In this document: positions 46,700 to 55,389 of the stretch, piece after piece
How positions within the stretch are numbered: position 1 is the stretch's first letter
How the letters are laid out: each line of letters begins with the position of its first letter
Assembly: GCF_000224065.1 (NCBI RefSeq)
Contig: NZ_AFWT01000016.1
Span: forward strand, 1 to 64,000
Length of the DNA: 64,000 nucleotides
Reading direction: 5' to 3'
Origin: Thiorhodococcus drewsii AZ1
GTDB lineage: Bacteria > Pseudomonadota > Gammaproteobacteria > Chromatiales > Chromatiaceae
Translations under genes and position numbers: made by a program
Notes under the pieces: model-generated
What the model was told of the DNA's origin: nothing
Databases searched by the model: none
Seen by the model: only the letters and a program-made list of their open reading frames with translations

Positions 46700-47119
46700 T
46701 TACTGCTGGGCGCCCGCCTCCACAGCAGAGGAGGAATCGGAAGGCGCATCGATACAGTTCTGGGGCGCATCGATGGAGGTTGCATTCGGGAACATATCCA
46801 GCCACGGGATACGCAGGCTATAGCCGTTCACGGTCACAGCAACATCAGGACATTCGCGTGTGATCCGGCTGGCGACCGACTGAAGGTCCGCCGAATCGAA
46901 CTTGAAATAAGGCGGCAGGAATCCCGCATCCTCGTTACGAAAGATCAGCGTATCCGCCGTATCCGCATAGACCGTCTCGATACGGTACTGGACGTCACGC
47001 CCATCGCCGGTCACGCCAGTGATCTGTACCTCCCAGGAATCCGGTCCCCAACGAAGCCAAAGCAGAACGATTGCAATGACGAGAACAACGGCAAAACCGA
47101 TCGTGAATTTCTGTTTCAT
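46700..47119 (-). CDS. DUF1523-type membrane-anchored protein
   Basis: 139 aa with one N-terminal membrane segment (IGFAVVLVIAIVLLWLRWG). The family hallmark is IFRNEDAGFLPPYFKFDSAD followed by LQ, recognised as DUF1523, function unknown. ATG at 47119 (MKQKFTIG) has GGGGGGTGAC upstream and is preferred to 47128. Confidence 0.85.
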   Translation of the reverse strand: MKQKFTIGFAVVLVIAIVLLWLRWGPDSWEVQITGVTGDGRDVQYRIETVYADTADTLIFRNEDAGFLPPYFKFDSADLQSVASRITRECPDVAVTVNGYSLRIPWLDMFPNATSIDAPQNCIDAPSDSSSAVEAGAQQ

Positions 47120-47498
47120 AAGTGTCACCCCCCTTATGTAAGACTAAACGCTGTGCATTCAGGCGTGTGCTCGAACTGCGGAAGAAGGCAGTAAACCCGT
47201 GAACTCACGAACACACACTAGCTGAAGCAACCAGGATGCCAACCCGGAAAATGACGCAACGCATTGATAAAAATGATTATTTTTTACGCTACAGGCAACA
47301 CCGACCACCACAGGTGGAATTGCACCGGTTGATCGGATTCGGACCGGGTGATATCCACCTTCTCTCCCATCCAAGGGCACTCGCCGGATCACTGAACGAT
47401 CGGCAACGCTTCTGCCGTCCAACCGGGCATGCCACCGAGCGCGTCGAGCACTTCACGGTAGCCGCGTTGCTTCAGGACAACTATCTGCGGAGGAAACG
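47120..47498. other. Spacer with gene remnant, DUF1523 / TM2
   Basis: 379 bases. An AT-rich patch (47268-47290) is promoter-like. The right half contains the rhodanese stub described separately. Otherwise only a 28-codon minus frame starting MGEKVDITRSESD, without recognised relatives. Confidence 0.5.
47389..47485 (-). pseudogene. Rhodanese C-terminal remnant
   Basis: A minus frame reads IVVLKQRGYREVLDAL then GGMPGWTAEALPIVQ-stop (stop at 47391-47389). It is closely related to the end of the persulfide dioxygenase-like protein at 43161 (SVLKRQGHEAVFNVL, GGMTGWQAESLPLAL). Everything upstream of this point is missing, because the frame enters the TM2 gene's leader. It is the stub of a lost second copy or another rhodanese gene. 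Confidence 0.8.
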
Positions 47499-47909
47499 AT
47501 GCTAGAGCACACCGACGACACGCACTCGACGGTCATGGGGTATCTGCTGTGGATCTTCGGATTTCTGGGCGCCCATCGGTTCTATTACGGCAAACCGGTG
47601 ACCGGCACCCTCTGGTTCCTGACCTTGGGGTTGCTGTTCGTCGGTTGGATCATCGACGTCTTCCTGATACCGAGCATGGACCGTCAAGCGGACCGACGCT
47701 TCGTCAGCGGCCCCAAAGACTACAACCTGACCTGGATCCTGCTGACCTTCCTTGGTCTGTTCGGCGTGCACCGCTTCTATCTCGGGAAATGGATTACCGG
47801 ACTCATCTGGTTGCTCACCGGCGGGTTCTTCTTGATTGGCTATCTCTATGACTACTGGACGCTCAATGAACAAATCGACGCCGTCAACATGCACGCCGAT
47901 CATGGTTGA
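47499..47909 (+). CDS. Tandem TM2-domain membrane protein
   Basis: 136 aa with two consecutive TM2 modules, each a hydrophobic pair with G-[AV]-HRFY-G-K: LLWIFGFLGAHRFYYGKPVTG and, cut to its core, LFGVHRFYLGKWITG. Four membrane segments in total. GCGGAGGAAACG precedes the ATG. The role of bacterial TM2 proteins is unknown; most carry one module, so the duplication is notable. Confidence 0.9.
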   Translation: MLEHTDDTHSTVMGYLLWIFGFLGAHRFYYGKPVTGTLWFLTLGLLFVGWIIDVFLIPSMDRQADRRFVSGPKDYNLTWILLTFLGLFGVHRFYLGKWITGLIWLLTGGFFLIGYLYDYWTLNEQIDAVNMHADHG

Positions 47910-47945
47910 CCGCCTCCTCGATTCCGCGACACCGAGGCTTGCGTC

Positions 47946-49232
47946 ATGCTGATGTCACTCGGCGGTCTCGTCTTCCTGGCAGCCTTGCTCGGGATGCTGC
48001 TCGCTTATCTGACGCGCACAACCGCCATCCGACGCATGCGCACGCTCGGCGGCGAGCAGGATATCCTCGACGCGCGCGAGGGTAAGTTCAACATCCACCT
48101 CGGCCTGCTGACGTCCGTCCAGGTCGTCGGCGGCAACGAGATCGAGGTGTTGTTCAACGGCGACCAGACCTTTCCGCGCATCTGGGACGCGATCAAGGAC
48201 GCCAAACACGTCATCTGCGTGCACGTCTACGAGGTCAATCCTGGCCAGGTCGCCGACACGCTGCTGCGCGCCCTCAGCGAACGCGCCCAGGCTGGCGTCC
48301 AGGTGCTGGTGCTGCTCGATGCCATCGGCTCCGGGCAGATGCCCAGAAGCTATCGGCAACGTCTGATCGCTGCCGGCGCAGAGGTGGCCATCTACCGACC
48401 GCTCCGACTGAAGGAGGCGTATAAGTTCCAGCAGCGCATGCACATGCGCGCCATCGTTATCGACGGACACATCGGCTTCACCGGCGGTTTCGGAATCGCC
48501 GATCAATGGCTCGGCAGCGGACGCGCCCAAGACCAGTGGCGGGATACCAATGTGCGGATCGCCGGACCGGCTGCAATGCAGTTGCAGGTCGCCTTTTCCA
48601 ACAACTGGGCGGAGGCGACCGGCGACCTTTTGATTGGCGACACCATCTCCCCTTTCAACCGCATGCCATCCGTGGACGAGCCCCAGGCCGCAGGCATCAT
48701 GGCCTGCTCGCCGTCACTGGGCAGCACCAACGCCGAGCGCTTCTTCTTTCTGGCGATTACCTCGGCGCGCGAGCGCATCTACATCGCCAGCGCCTATTTC
48801 GTACCGACCCACGGCATGCGCTGGCTCTTGATGAACGCGGTGGACAGAGGGGTCGACGTGCGTGTCCTGACGCCGGGGAGCAACACCAATCAACCCATGG
48901 TCTGGCACGCTGGACGCGCCATCTATCGACAACTCATGGATGCCGGCGTGCGCATCTACGCCTACCAGCCGGGAATGATGCACGCCAAGACCTTCGTCGC
49001 CGACGCCTGCTGGGCGACCGTCGGCACCTTCAACATCGACAATCGCTCGATGACCCTCAATGACGAGGTTGCCCTGATCATCCGCGACGAAACCATTGCC
49101 CAGTGTCTCGAACAGCATTTCCTCGCCGATCTGGAGGACTCCAAGGAACTGCTCCCTCGGGATCTGCTGCCGGAATCCAGGCTGGACTGGATCAAAATCC
49201 GAGGATCCCGCCTGCTGACACCGTTCCTCTGA
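47946..49232 (+). CDS. Cardiolipin synthase / phospholipase D-family protein
   Basis: 428 aa with one N-terminal membrane segment and two phospholipase D motifs. The second is canonical, MHAKTFVAD with GTFNIDNRS. The first reads HMRAIVIDGHIGFTGGF, with Arg where the consensus HxK has Lys. It follows the TM2 gene by 36 bases on the same strand. It probably makes or remodels cardiolipin; hydrolase or transferase activity cannot be told from sequence. Confidence 0.9.
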   Translation: MLMSLGGLVFLAALLGMLLAYLTRTTAIRRMRTLGGEQDILDAREGKFNIHLGLLTSVQVVGGNEIEVLFNGDQTFPRIWDAIKDAKHVICVHVYEVNPGQVADTLLRALSERAQAGVQVLVLLDAIGSGQMPRSYRQRLIAAGAEVAIYRPLRLKEAYKFQQRMHMRAIVIDGHIGFTGGFGIADQWLGSGRAQDQWRDTNVRIAGPAAMQLQVAFSNNWAEATGDLLIGDTISPFNRMPSVDEPQAAGIMACSPSLGSTNAERFFFLAITSARERIYIASAYFVPTHGMRWLLMNAVDRGVDVRVLTPGSNTNQPMVWHAGRAIYRQLMDAGVRIYAYQPGMMHAKTFVADACWATVGTFNIDNRSMTLNDEVALIIRDETIAQCLEQHFLADLEDSKELLPRDLLPESRLDWIKIRGSRLLTPFL

Positions 49233-49345
49233 AACGTCGGGAGATGGGACGTCGGTGGACGGTCAATGGCCCAGAATCACGCTGGCTGAAAACCGATCTA
49301 CTGTCCCACTGTTGCGCCAAACCAATCCCCCTGGAGTGAAATTTG

Positions 49346-49440
49346 CTACTTGCGATCCAGCGGGGCGCCTCCAGCAATCCACTTGCGCAGCTCGCCTGCA
49401 CTTTTCGGAATGACGGAACCGCCCTCCGCCGACACCCCAC
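49346..49440 (-). pseudogene. C-terminal remnant, probably of a c-type cytochrome
   Basis: A minus frame reads GVSAEGGSVIPKSAGELRKW then IAGGAPLDRK-stop (stop 49348-49346). The ending LRKWIAGGAP is typical of large c-type cytochrome domains, where GGSVIP-like and WI-x-GA-P segments follow the heme. The heme part is gone, cut at the leader of the CDF gene. Family assignment rests on a short match. Confidence 0.55.
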
Positions 49441-49452
49441 GAAGGAGAAACA

Positions 49453-50424
49453 ATGAGCGCGTCATCTGTTGCGAAGAACCGGGAAAAACCGATCGCCGTC
49501 TACGGCGCCATGGCGGCAAACGGCGTGATCGCCATCGCCAAGGGGATCGCGGCCCTGTACACCGGCAGCTCGGCGATGTTCTCCGAGTGCATCCATTCGC
49601 TGGTCGATACCGCCAACGAGGGGCTGCTCCTCTACGGCATGAAGCGCTCCGGGCACAAACCGGACCAGGCGCATCCCTTCGGTTATGGCAAGGAGCTCTA
49701 TTTCTGGAGCCTGATCGTCGCCGTCGCGCTCTTTGGGATTGGCGGTGGACTGACCTTCTTCGAGGGGCTGACCCACATCACCGGCCATGCTGCGGAGGAG
49801 CGCGGCAATGTCATGTGGAACTATGCAGTCATCGCCATTGCGCTGATCGCCGAGGGCACCTCCTGGACGATCGCGCTCCGGGAATTTCTGCCCTCGGTCA
49901 AGGGCAAGCGCCTCTGGCAGGCACTGCGCGACGCCAAGGACCCCACCACGGTCACCGTGATCTTCGAGGACTCCGCCGCGCTGGCGGGACTGCTCTTCGC
50001 CCTGGCCGGCGTCTATCTCACCGAGATCACGGGCAATCCGGTGTGGGATGGCATCGCCTCCATGCTGATTGGCGTGACCCTGTCCGGCGTCGCCCTCCTC
50101 CTCGCCTACGAGAGCCGCAGCCTGCTGATCGGCGAAGCGGCGGATCCATCGGTGATCGACAGCATCCGCCAGTTCGCCCGCGAGGACGCGGACGTGGTCG
50201 AAGCCGGCCGTCCGCTGACCATGCATTTCGGCCCCGACGAGGTCCTGCTGAATCTGGACGTCCGCTTCCGCGCCGACCTGTCGTCGGAGACGATCATGGG
50301 CGTGGTAGACCGGCTGGAGCGCGGCATCCGAGAACGCCACCCGGAGATCAAGCGTATCTTCATCGAGGCCGAATCCTTGCGTCGCGACGGGGATGACCCC
50401 GCCGCTCGCCCTTCATCCAACTAA
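49453..50424 (+). CDS. Cation diffusion facilitator (CDF) transporter
   Basis: 323 aa, six membrane segments and a C-terminal cytoplasmic domain. Metal-site residues are visible in AMFSECIHSLVDTANEGLLL (TM2) and FEDSAALAGLLFAL (TM5). The loop between TM4 and TM5 is longer than usual and lacks a His-rich stretch. GAAGGAGAAACA precedes the ATG. It probably exports a divalent metal such as Zn or Fe. Confidence 0.92.
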   Translation: MSASSVAKNREKPIAVYGAMAANGVIAIAKGIAALYTGSSAMFSECIHSLVDTANEGLLLYGMKRSGHKPDQAHPFGYGKELYFWSLIVAVALFGIGGGLTFFEGLTHITGHAAEERGNVMWNYAVIAIALIAEGTSWTIALREFLPSVKGKRLWQALRDAKDPTTVTVIFEDSAALAGLLFALAGVYLTEITGNPVWDGIASMLIGVTLSGVALLLAYESRSLLIGEAADPSVIDSIRQFAREDADVVEAGRPLTMHFGPDEVLLNLDVRFRADLSSETIMGVVDRLERGIRERHPEIKRIFIEAESLRRDGDDPAARPSSN

Positions 50425-50439
50425 ACGCAGGAGGAAACC

Positions 50440-51432
50440 ATGGAATACACCACGCTCGGCAGCAGCGACCTCAACGTCTCCCGTATCGGTCTGGGCACCT
50501 GGGCCATCGGAGGCTGGATGTGGGGCGGCACGGACGAGGAGACCTCCATCGACACCATCTGCCATGCCGTCGAACTCGGCGTGACCTTGATCGACACGGC
50601 GCCGGTCTACGGCATGGGCCGCTCCGAGGAGATCCTCGGCAAGGCCATCACCCGCCACGGACTGCGCGAACAGGTGGTGCTGGCGACCAAATGCGCGCTG
50701 AACTGGTCCGACGACGAGACCAAGGTCTGGCGCGAGGCGACGCGCGCACGCATCGAGCGCGAGGTCGAGGATTCGCTACGCCGTTTGGGCACCGACCGCA
50801 TCGACCTCTATCAGATCCATTGGCCGGACCCGAAAACGCCGATGGAGGAGACCGCGCGTGCCATGGACGATCTTTTGCGAGCGGGCAAGATTCGCGCGAT
50901 CGGCGTCTCGAATTTCTCTCCCGAGCAGATGGACGCCTTCCGCGCGGTCGCCCCACTGCACGCGAACCAACCCCCTTACAATCTCTTCGAGCGCGAAACC
51001 GGGGAGGCGGTGCTGCCCTATTGCGCGCGCCACGGCATCGGCACCCTGACCTATGGCGCACTCTGCCGTGGACTGCTCAGCGGCAAGATGACCCGCGAGC
51101 GCCAATTCGACGGCGACGATCTGCGCCGAAGCGACCCGAAGTTCCAGCAGCCGCGCTTCGACCAGTACCTGGCGGCAGTCGCGGCGCTCGACCGTTTCGC
51201 CCGCGAGCACTACGGCAAGGACGTCATGGCGCTGGCCCTACGCTGGCTGCTCGACCAACCTGGCCACAGCGTCGCACTCTGGGGCGGACGTCGTCCCGAT
51301 CAGATGGACCCGGTCAACATCATCGACGGCTGGAGCCTAGACCGCGAGGCGCTCGATGCCATCGACCGGATCGTTCTGGAGCATGTTACCGACCCCGTGG
51401 GGCCGGAATTCATGGCACCTCCGAGCCGTTAA
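50440..51432 (+). CDS. Aldo/keto reductase
   Basis: 330 aa TIM barrel. Catalytic DTAPVYGMGRSEEILGKAI (Asp, Tyr), Lys in LATKCALNW, and DLYQIHWPDP (His) are present. NADPH contact region near GVSNFSPEQMDAF and the C-terminal LALRWLLDQPGHSVALWGGR. GCAGGAGGAAACC precedes the ATG, 15 bases after the CDF gene, so the two are probably in one operon. Substrate unknown, likely reactive carbonyls. Confidence 0.93.
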   Translation: MEYTTLGSSDLNVSRIGLGTWAIGGWMWGGTDEETSIDTICHAVELGVTLIDTAPVYGMGRSEEILGKAITRHGLREQVVLATKCALNWSDDETKVWREATRARIEREVEDSLRRLGTDRIDLYQIHWPDPKTPMEETARAMDDLLRAGKIRAIGVSNFSPEQMDAFRAVAPLHANQPPYNLFERETGEAVLPYCARHGIGTLTYGALCRGLLSGKMTRERQFDGDDLRRSDPKFQQPRFDQYLAAVAALDRFAREHYGKDVMALALRWLLDQPGHSVALWGGRRPDQMDPVNIIDGWSLDREALDAIDRIVLEHVTDPVGPEFMAPPSR

Positions 51433-51446
51433 AGAAGGAGCATCTC

Positions 51447-51641
51447 GTGAAGGCGAAAACACCTGTCTATTGGATCGTGCTTGCTTGTGTGGCCCTCGGC
51501 GGTCCGAGTATGGGTTGCAGCACCGTCGCGCCCAACGGGAAACCCGCGAGCACATTCACTGCCATCGATGTCATCAACGACCAAGTAGAGAAGGGCAACA
51601 TTGAGATCGAAGGAGATCCGGACGCGACGCCTCTCCCCTAA
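51447..51641 (+). CDS. Small lipoprotein
   Basis: 64 aa, GTG start at 51447 with AAAGAAGGAGCATCTC upstream, 14 bases after the aldo/keto reductase. A hydrophobic segment (YWIVLACVALGGPSMGCST) ends in Cys 24, a near-consensus lipobox. The rest is a short acidic tail. Unrecognised family; it looks like the last gene of the CDF-AKR run. Confidence 0.65.
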   Translation: MKAKTPVYWIVLACVALGGPSMGCSTVAPNGKPASTFTAIDVINDQVEKGNIEIEGDPDATPLP

Positions 51642-51721
51642 ACGGCCTGGTGAAGATCCGCTCGTGTCGCGGAAGAACAGGGGTGAGCCAGAATGCCGCC
51701 CCTCCACAGGAGCGCCGCGTG

Positions 51722-53017
51722 CTAGCTCGCCTGCTCAAACGCGGCCGACTGAGTCAAGGTGGCGACCGTACGCACGGTTGCCACGTCCTCCGGCAGATCG
51801 AGCGCCCGCTCGCTACGCGCCAGCGCCAGTCGTCCATGATAGGCAGCGGCGCCCCGCATGGCGGAATCGCCGACCAGGGCCAGCGATCGCAACGCCTTCT
51901 GCAAACGCACGGCAACCTCCACCGCACCGGCGCCGTCACGCGCAATCGCCGTGAAGGCATCATCAAACAGGTCCGTCACCGCAAGCTCCGGCACCTCGAC
52001 GCGGTCGAACTGGGGCGCCTCATCCGTTTCCTGAGCGCCCGAACCGTTCCAGAGCACAAACAGTCGAACGAGTGTTCCGATCACGTCGATCGCAGTACCG
52101 GGATCGTTGACCGCCGGGGACAGCGCACGACCGGCGATCTCCGACAGTACCACCAGACCGAATCGAGGATCTTCTTGAAACGTGCGGTCGTCTCCGATCA
52201 CGAAAGACTGGATCACCTGATCGCAGTCGATCGCCGTGTCCCCATCGGGGCTATCGCTGACGTGTGCCAACGCCTGTCCAGGCGCAGCGAAGGTTCCCGG
52301 CAAGGCCGTGACGACAATGCGTCCCTTCCCCTTTTCGGCGCAGGCCTGAAGCGCGGCGATATCGACGTGCTGGACATAGCCGACACTGGTCGCGAACACG
52401 GCTGTCCCAACGGCGTCTTGAGAGCGTTTCGGCACGCCTTGAAGTCTGGGCGCATCGCGACGCCGCTTCAGGGCGTCGGCCGTAGCCTTCTCGACGACGT
52501 CGATGGTCATTCCCAGCCGTCCAAGACGTGCAATGCGATCCACCCAACGTAGAAACGTCAGGATGACGACGCTAAAGACCGCCGCCATCAGGATGAAAAG
52601 CGTAAAGAGACCCGCGCTTTCGAAGTAGTCGTTTTTCACGGCCGTCAGGGCCACGACACTGAAAATGAAGGCGCCGATGAAGGTCGAGAGGGCGTTCTGC
52701 GAGACATCGTCGGCAATGACCAGCCGGAGTGAGCGCGGTGTTGCCGTGCTGCTGGCCGAAGCGTATGCCGACACCATTGATCCGACCGCGAAGGTGGCGA
52801 TCACCAGCATGCTTGAGGCCATGATGGAAAGGAGGCTTTCGATGGAATCGGCGGAGATCGCCGGCGTGAACTGCGCAAGATCCGTGTCGTCCGCGAGCTT
52901 GGCGACAAAGACGTTCGCGATCGACAATAGACAAATCACCAACGGCTTGACCCACAGCCGCTCGCGCAGCCGATGACCGAGTAACTTGAGCCGGCCGCGC
53001 GAGATGATGGCTGACAT
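51722..53017 (-). CDS. DUF2254 membrane protein
   Basis: 431 aa. Four membrane segments lie in the first ~155 residues (LVICLLSIANVFVAKL, LVIATFAVGSMVSAYA, STFIGAFIFSVVALTAV, AAVFSVVILTFLRWV). A large soluble domain follows with RTFQEDPRFGLVVLSEIAGR and ALSPAVNDPGTAIDVI, the DUF2254 signature. Function unknown; often near ion-transport and stress genes. Confidence 0.9.
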   Translation of the reverse strand: MSAIISRGRLKLLGHRLRERLWVKPLVICLLSIANVFVAKLADDTDLAQFTPAISADSIESLLSIMASSMLVIATFAVGSMVSAYASASSTATPRSLRLVIADDVSQNALSTFIGAFIFSVVALTAVKNDYFESAGLFTLFILMAAVFSVVILTFLRWVDRIARLGRLGMTIDVVEKATADALKRRRDAPRLQGVPKRSQDAVGTAVFATSVGYVQHVDIAALQACAEKGKGRIVVTALPGTFAAPGQALAHVSDSPDGDTAIDCDQVIQSFVIGDDRTFQEDPRFGLVVLSEIAGRALSPAVNDPGTAIDVIGTLVRLFVLWNGSGAQETDEAPQFDRVEVPELAVTDLFDDAFTAIARDGAGAVEVAVRLQKALRSLALVGDSAMRGAAAYHGRLALARSERALDLPEDVATVRTVATLTQSAAFEQAS

Positions 53018-53068
53018 AGAGATCTCTTGTGTGCTGTTGGCTTCGTATCGGATTCTTCGACGAACCTG

Positions 53069-53878
53069 TCAGTCCCTCGAAGCGCCATGACTCCCCATCC
53101 TGTCTTCGGTCCCGTTGCGCTCCGCGCTCCTGCGCTCGGCCTCGGCGACGCGGCGCTGCTCGTCGACCGCCTCGGCGTGCGCGCGGTCGTCACCGGCACG
53201 CCGCTCCTCCAGCTCGCGAATCGCCTCCGTACGACCGTAAACGATCAGCCGGTCCCCACTCCGTGCCACGGTGTCGCCTCCCGGTGTGCCGAGCCATTCA
53301 CCGTTGGGCTTGGCGATCCCGAGCACCATCACGCCTTCCTCGGCCGGACGCAGCGCGCGGAGGGGCTGGCCATCGAGCCAGCTACCGTCCTCGACGGCAA
53401 GCTCGACGATCTTGTAGTCGCCGGCCAGGTGCAACAGACCTTCGTAGTCGGAGACGTCGAGACGGGTGAAGCGACTCAGCGCCCGATCGACGATGCGTGA
53501 CAACAGCCGGTCGACCCACTGGCTGGAGGCGAAGGCCCAGAGCAGCACCAGACCGGTGACCAACAAGACCACCTTGATCCACAAGGCCATACCCTCGGCA
53601 TTCCCGCCCCCGACGAAGGCCAGCATCAAGGAGGACACGGCGGTGACGATACCCGCATTGCCGAGCAGCATCAGGGTCAGAACGATGCGGCGACGCACGG
53701 GATGGTTGACCACCTGTTCCGACTCGGCGGTGGTGAAACCCGCCCCGGAAAAGGCCGACCGGGCCTGGAAGCGCGCGCTCTGACGCGCAAGCCCGGTATG
53801 ACGCAACGCGATGGCGGCAATGCGGGTGACGAGAATCGACAGGGTAACGACCAACAGCAGGGACAAGATGGCGGTCAC
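53069..53878 (-). CDS. Membrane protein with TrkA-C domain
   Basis: 269 aa. Three or four membrane segments (LSLLLVVTLSILVTRIAAIA, IVLTLMLLGNAGIVTAVSSL, IKVVLLVTGLVLLWAFASS) precede a cytoplasmic RCK_C/TrkA-C domain (~residues 150-230; VMVLGIAKPNGEWLG, VARSGDRLIVYGR) and a charged tail. TrkA-C domains bind nucleotides such as c-di-AMP or ATP in potassium and anion transport. TGGAGGTGAG lies before the ATG. Ligand unknown. Confidence 0.85.
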   Translation of the reverse strand: MTAILSLLLVVTLSILVTRIAAIALRHTGLARQSARFQARSAFSGAGFTTAESEQVVNHPVRRRIVLTLMLLGNAGIVTAVSSLMLAFVGGGNAEGMALWIKVVLLVTGLVLLWAFASSQWVDRLLSRIVDRALSRFTRLDVSDYEGLLHLAGDYKIVELAVEDGSWLDGQPLRALRPAEEGVMVLGIAKPNGEWLGTPGGDTVARSGDRLIVYGRTEAIRELEERRAGDDRAHAEAVDEQRRVAEAERRSAERNGTEDRMGSHGASRD

Positions 53879-53895
53879 GACTCACCTCCAGCCCT

Positions 53896-54873
53896 TCAGG
53901 CCGACGACGGCTGCTCGCCGGGCAGATGATCCGCGACATAGGCGCCGCGCTCCCCGCGCGGACGCTCCTCGCCCCGGGTGGTATCGCGGGAGGTCTGGCG
54001 CTCGATCTCCGCATTGAGCTCGGCGCCGAGGATGGTGATCAGCGCCGAGATATAGAGCCACATCAGCAGCACGATGACGGCGCCAATCGACCCATAGGTC
54101 GCGTTGTAGTTGCCGAATTGGGAGACATAAAAAGAGAAGAGCGCGGATGCCGCCAACCAAAGCACGACGACGCACACCGAGCCGACCGAGACCCAACGCC
54201 AGCGCGCGAGCGCGCGCGAGGGTCCGAAGCGATACAGGATCGCGAGCATGGTTAGCGCCAAGGCGGCCAACACTGGCCAGCGCACCAGATTGACGAGCGT
54301 GCGCGCGAACGATCCCAGCCCGACATAGCCCATCACGACCGGCACCGCGACGATCAGGGCGAGCACGACGACGACCAGAATCACCAGGGAGAAGGTCATG
54401 GAGAAGGCCGTCAGATTCAGCCGCAGAAAACCGCGTTCCTCACGCTCGTCATAGACGATGTTCAGGGCCGCCATCACGGACCGGGTGCCCCGGGTCGCGC
54501 TCCAGACGGACAGAAGAATCGCGCCGGCCAGTCCGGCGCCAAGCGCCTGCCCGGAACCCGAAGCGACCTCGCGCATCTGCTGCGACAGCAGCTGATAGAC
54601 CTCTGCCGGTAGAAAGGCACTCAGGGAGGAGAATTGGCTCTGCACTTGCACCGGGTCGGCAACCAGCCCGAATAGGGCGATAAGCGCCGCGATGGCGGGA
54701 AACACGGCCAGCAGACCGTAGAAGGCAACCCCGGCGGCGGCGAGCGAAATGTTGTCTTCCGAGGTCTTGCGCCACGCACGCGCCAGTATCTTGAGCCAGC
54801 CGCCTAGCGGAATCTCGCCGGGCGAATTGGCGAGGCGACCGATCGCCTGTCCGGTCTGAGCGTCTGAATCCAT
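53896..54873 (-). CDS. YihY/BrkB-family membrane protein
   Basis: 325 aa, six membrane segments. Typical features are NISLAAAGVAFYGLLAVFPA near the start, GAILLSVWSATRGTRSVMAA, and ATYGSIGAVIVLLMWLYISA with LGAELNAEIERQT. Function of the family is unresolved despite the old RNase BN label. It is separated by 17 bases from the TrkA-C gene on the same strand. Confidence 0.93.
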   Translation of the reverse strand: MDSDAQTGQAIGRLANSPGEIPLGGWLKILARAWRKTSEDNISLAAAGVAFYGLLAVFPAIAALIALFGLVADPVQVQSQFSSLSAFLPAEVYQLLSQQMREVASGSGQALGAGLAGAILLSVWSATRGTRSVMAALNIVYDEREERGFLRLNLTAFSMTFSLVILVVVVLALIVAVPVVMGYVGLGSFARTLVNLVRWPVLAALALTMLAILYRFGPSRALARWRWVSVGSVCVVVLWLAASALFSFYVSQFGNYNATYGSIGAVIVLLMWLYISALITILGAELNAEIERQTSRDTTRGEERPRGERGAYVADHLPGEQPSSA

Positions 54874-54891
54874 CGAATCTCTCCCGTTTTG

Positions 54892-55035
54892 CTAAAAGAC
54901 GTGGGCCGGGATCCAGCGGACGGCCCCGTCATCCAAGCGACGGGCCAGCGGGAAGCGTCGCTCTTGATCGCGACCGAACGATGCGTCGCACATCAAGCCT
55001 TCAGCGACCGGATCCCAGGTTAAGTGAGCGTCCAT
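54892..55035 (-). CDS. Small hypothetical ORF
   Basis: 47 aa from ATG 55035 with GGGAAGCC upstream, ending in ALARRLDDGAVRW-type sequence just before the BrkB gene. No family is recognised. The region upstream is the palindrome at 55073-55094. Low support. Confidence 0.3.
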   Translation of the reverse strand: MDAHLTWDPVAEGLMCDASFGRDQERRFPLARRLDDGAVRWIPAHVF

Positions 55036-55072
55036 CAATGGCTTCCCGATATCTGGGTTTCGGAAATCATGC

Positions 55073-55094
55073 AGGTGCGAATGCATTCGCACCT
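55073..55094. repeat. Perfect 22-bp palindrome
   Basis: AGGTGCGAATG followed by its exact reverse complement CATTCGCACCT. The flanks (GC and ACG) extend it weakly. GTAGGTGCGAAT-type palindromes are known as dispersed repeats in gammaproteobacteria (recalled). It lies 51 bases downstream of the DUF1328 stop and could end that transcript or be a REP-like unit. Confidence 0.8.
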
Positions 55095-55144
55095 ACGAAC
55101 ATCGGGAATCTGTCGTTGGGCGGTTCCTAGGTGTTCGCGATCGC

Positions 55145-55312
55145 TCAGACTGTGGGCGGTCTGCGCCCGAGCACAAAGAACACCACGGCAAAGACGAGGC
55201 CGACCACAAAGAGTATCCAAGCGATGTTAGACGCCACGCCCGCGACACCGGTCAGGCCCAGCGCGCCGGCGATCACGGCCACGATAAGGAACATTAGGGC
55301 AAGCCTTAACAT
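55145..55312 (-). CDS. DUF1328 small membrane protein
   Basis: 55 aa, two membrane helices: MLRLALMFLIVAVIAGALGL and ASNIAWILFVVGLVFAVVFF, the DUF1328/YtjA pattern with the conserved GLTGVAGVAS turn. GTGGAGGTGCTG precedes the ATG at 55312. Members are induced by envelope and osmotic stress. It sits between CsbD and BrkB genes, all on the minus strand. Confidence 0.9.
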   Translation of the reverse strand: MLRLALMFLIVAVIAGALGLTGVAGVASNIAWILFVVGLVFAVVFFVLGRRPPTV

Positions 55313-55389
55313 CAGCACCTCCACATTAACATGAGATTCGTTGTCTGCGACGAGCGTGGCGGCGGAGACCGCAACGCCCGCCGACGCAT

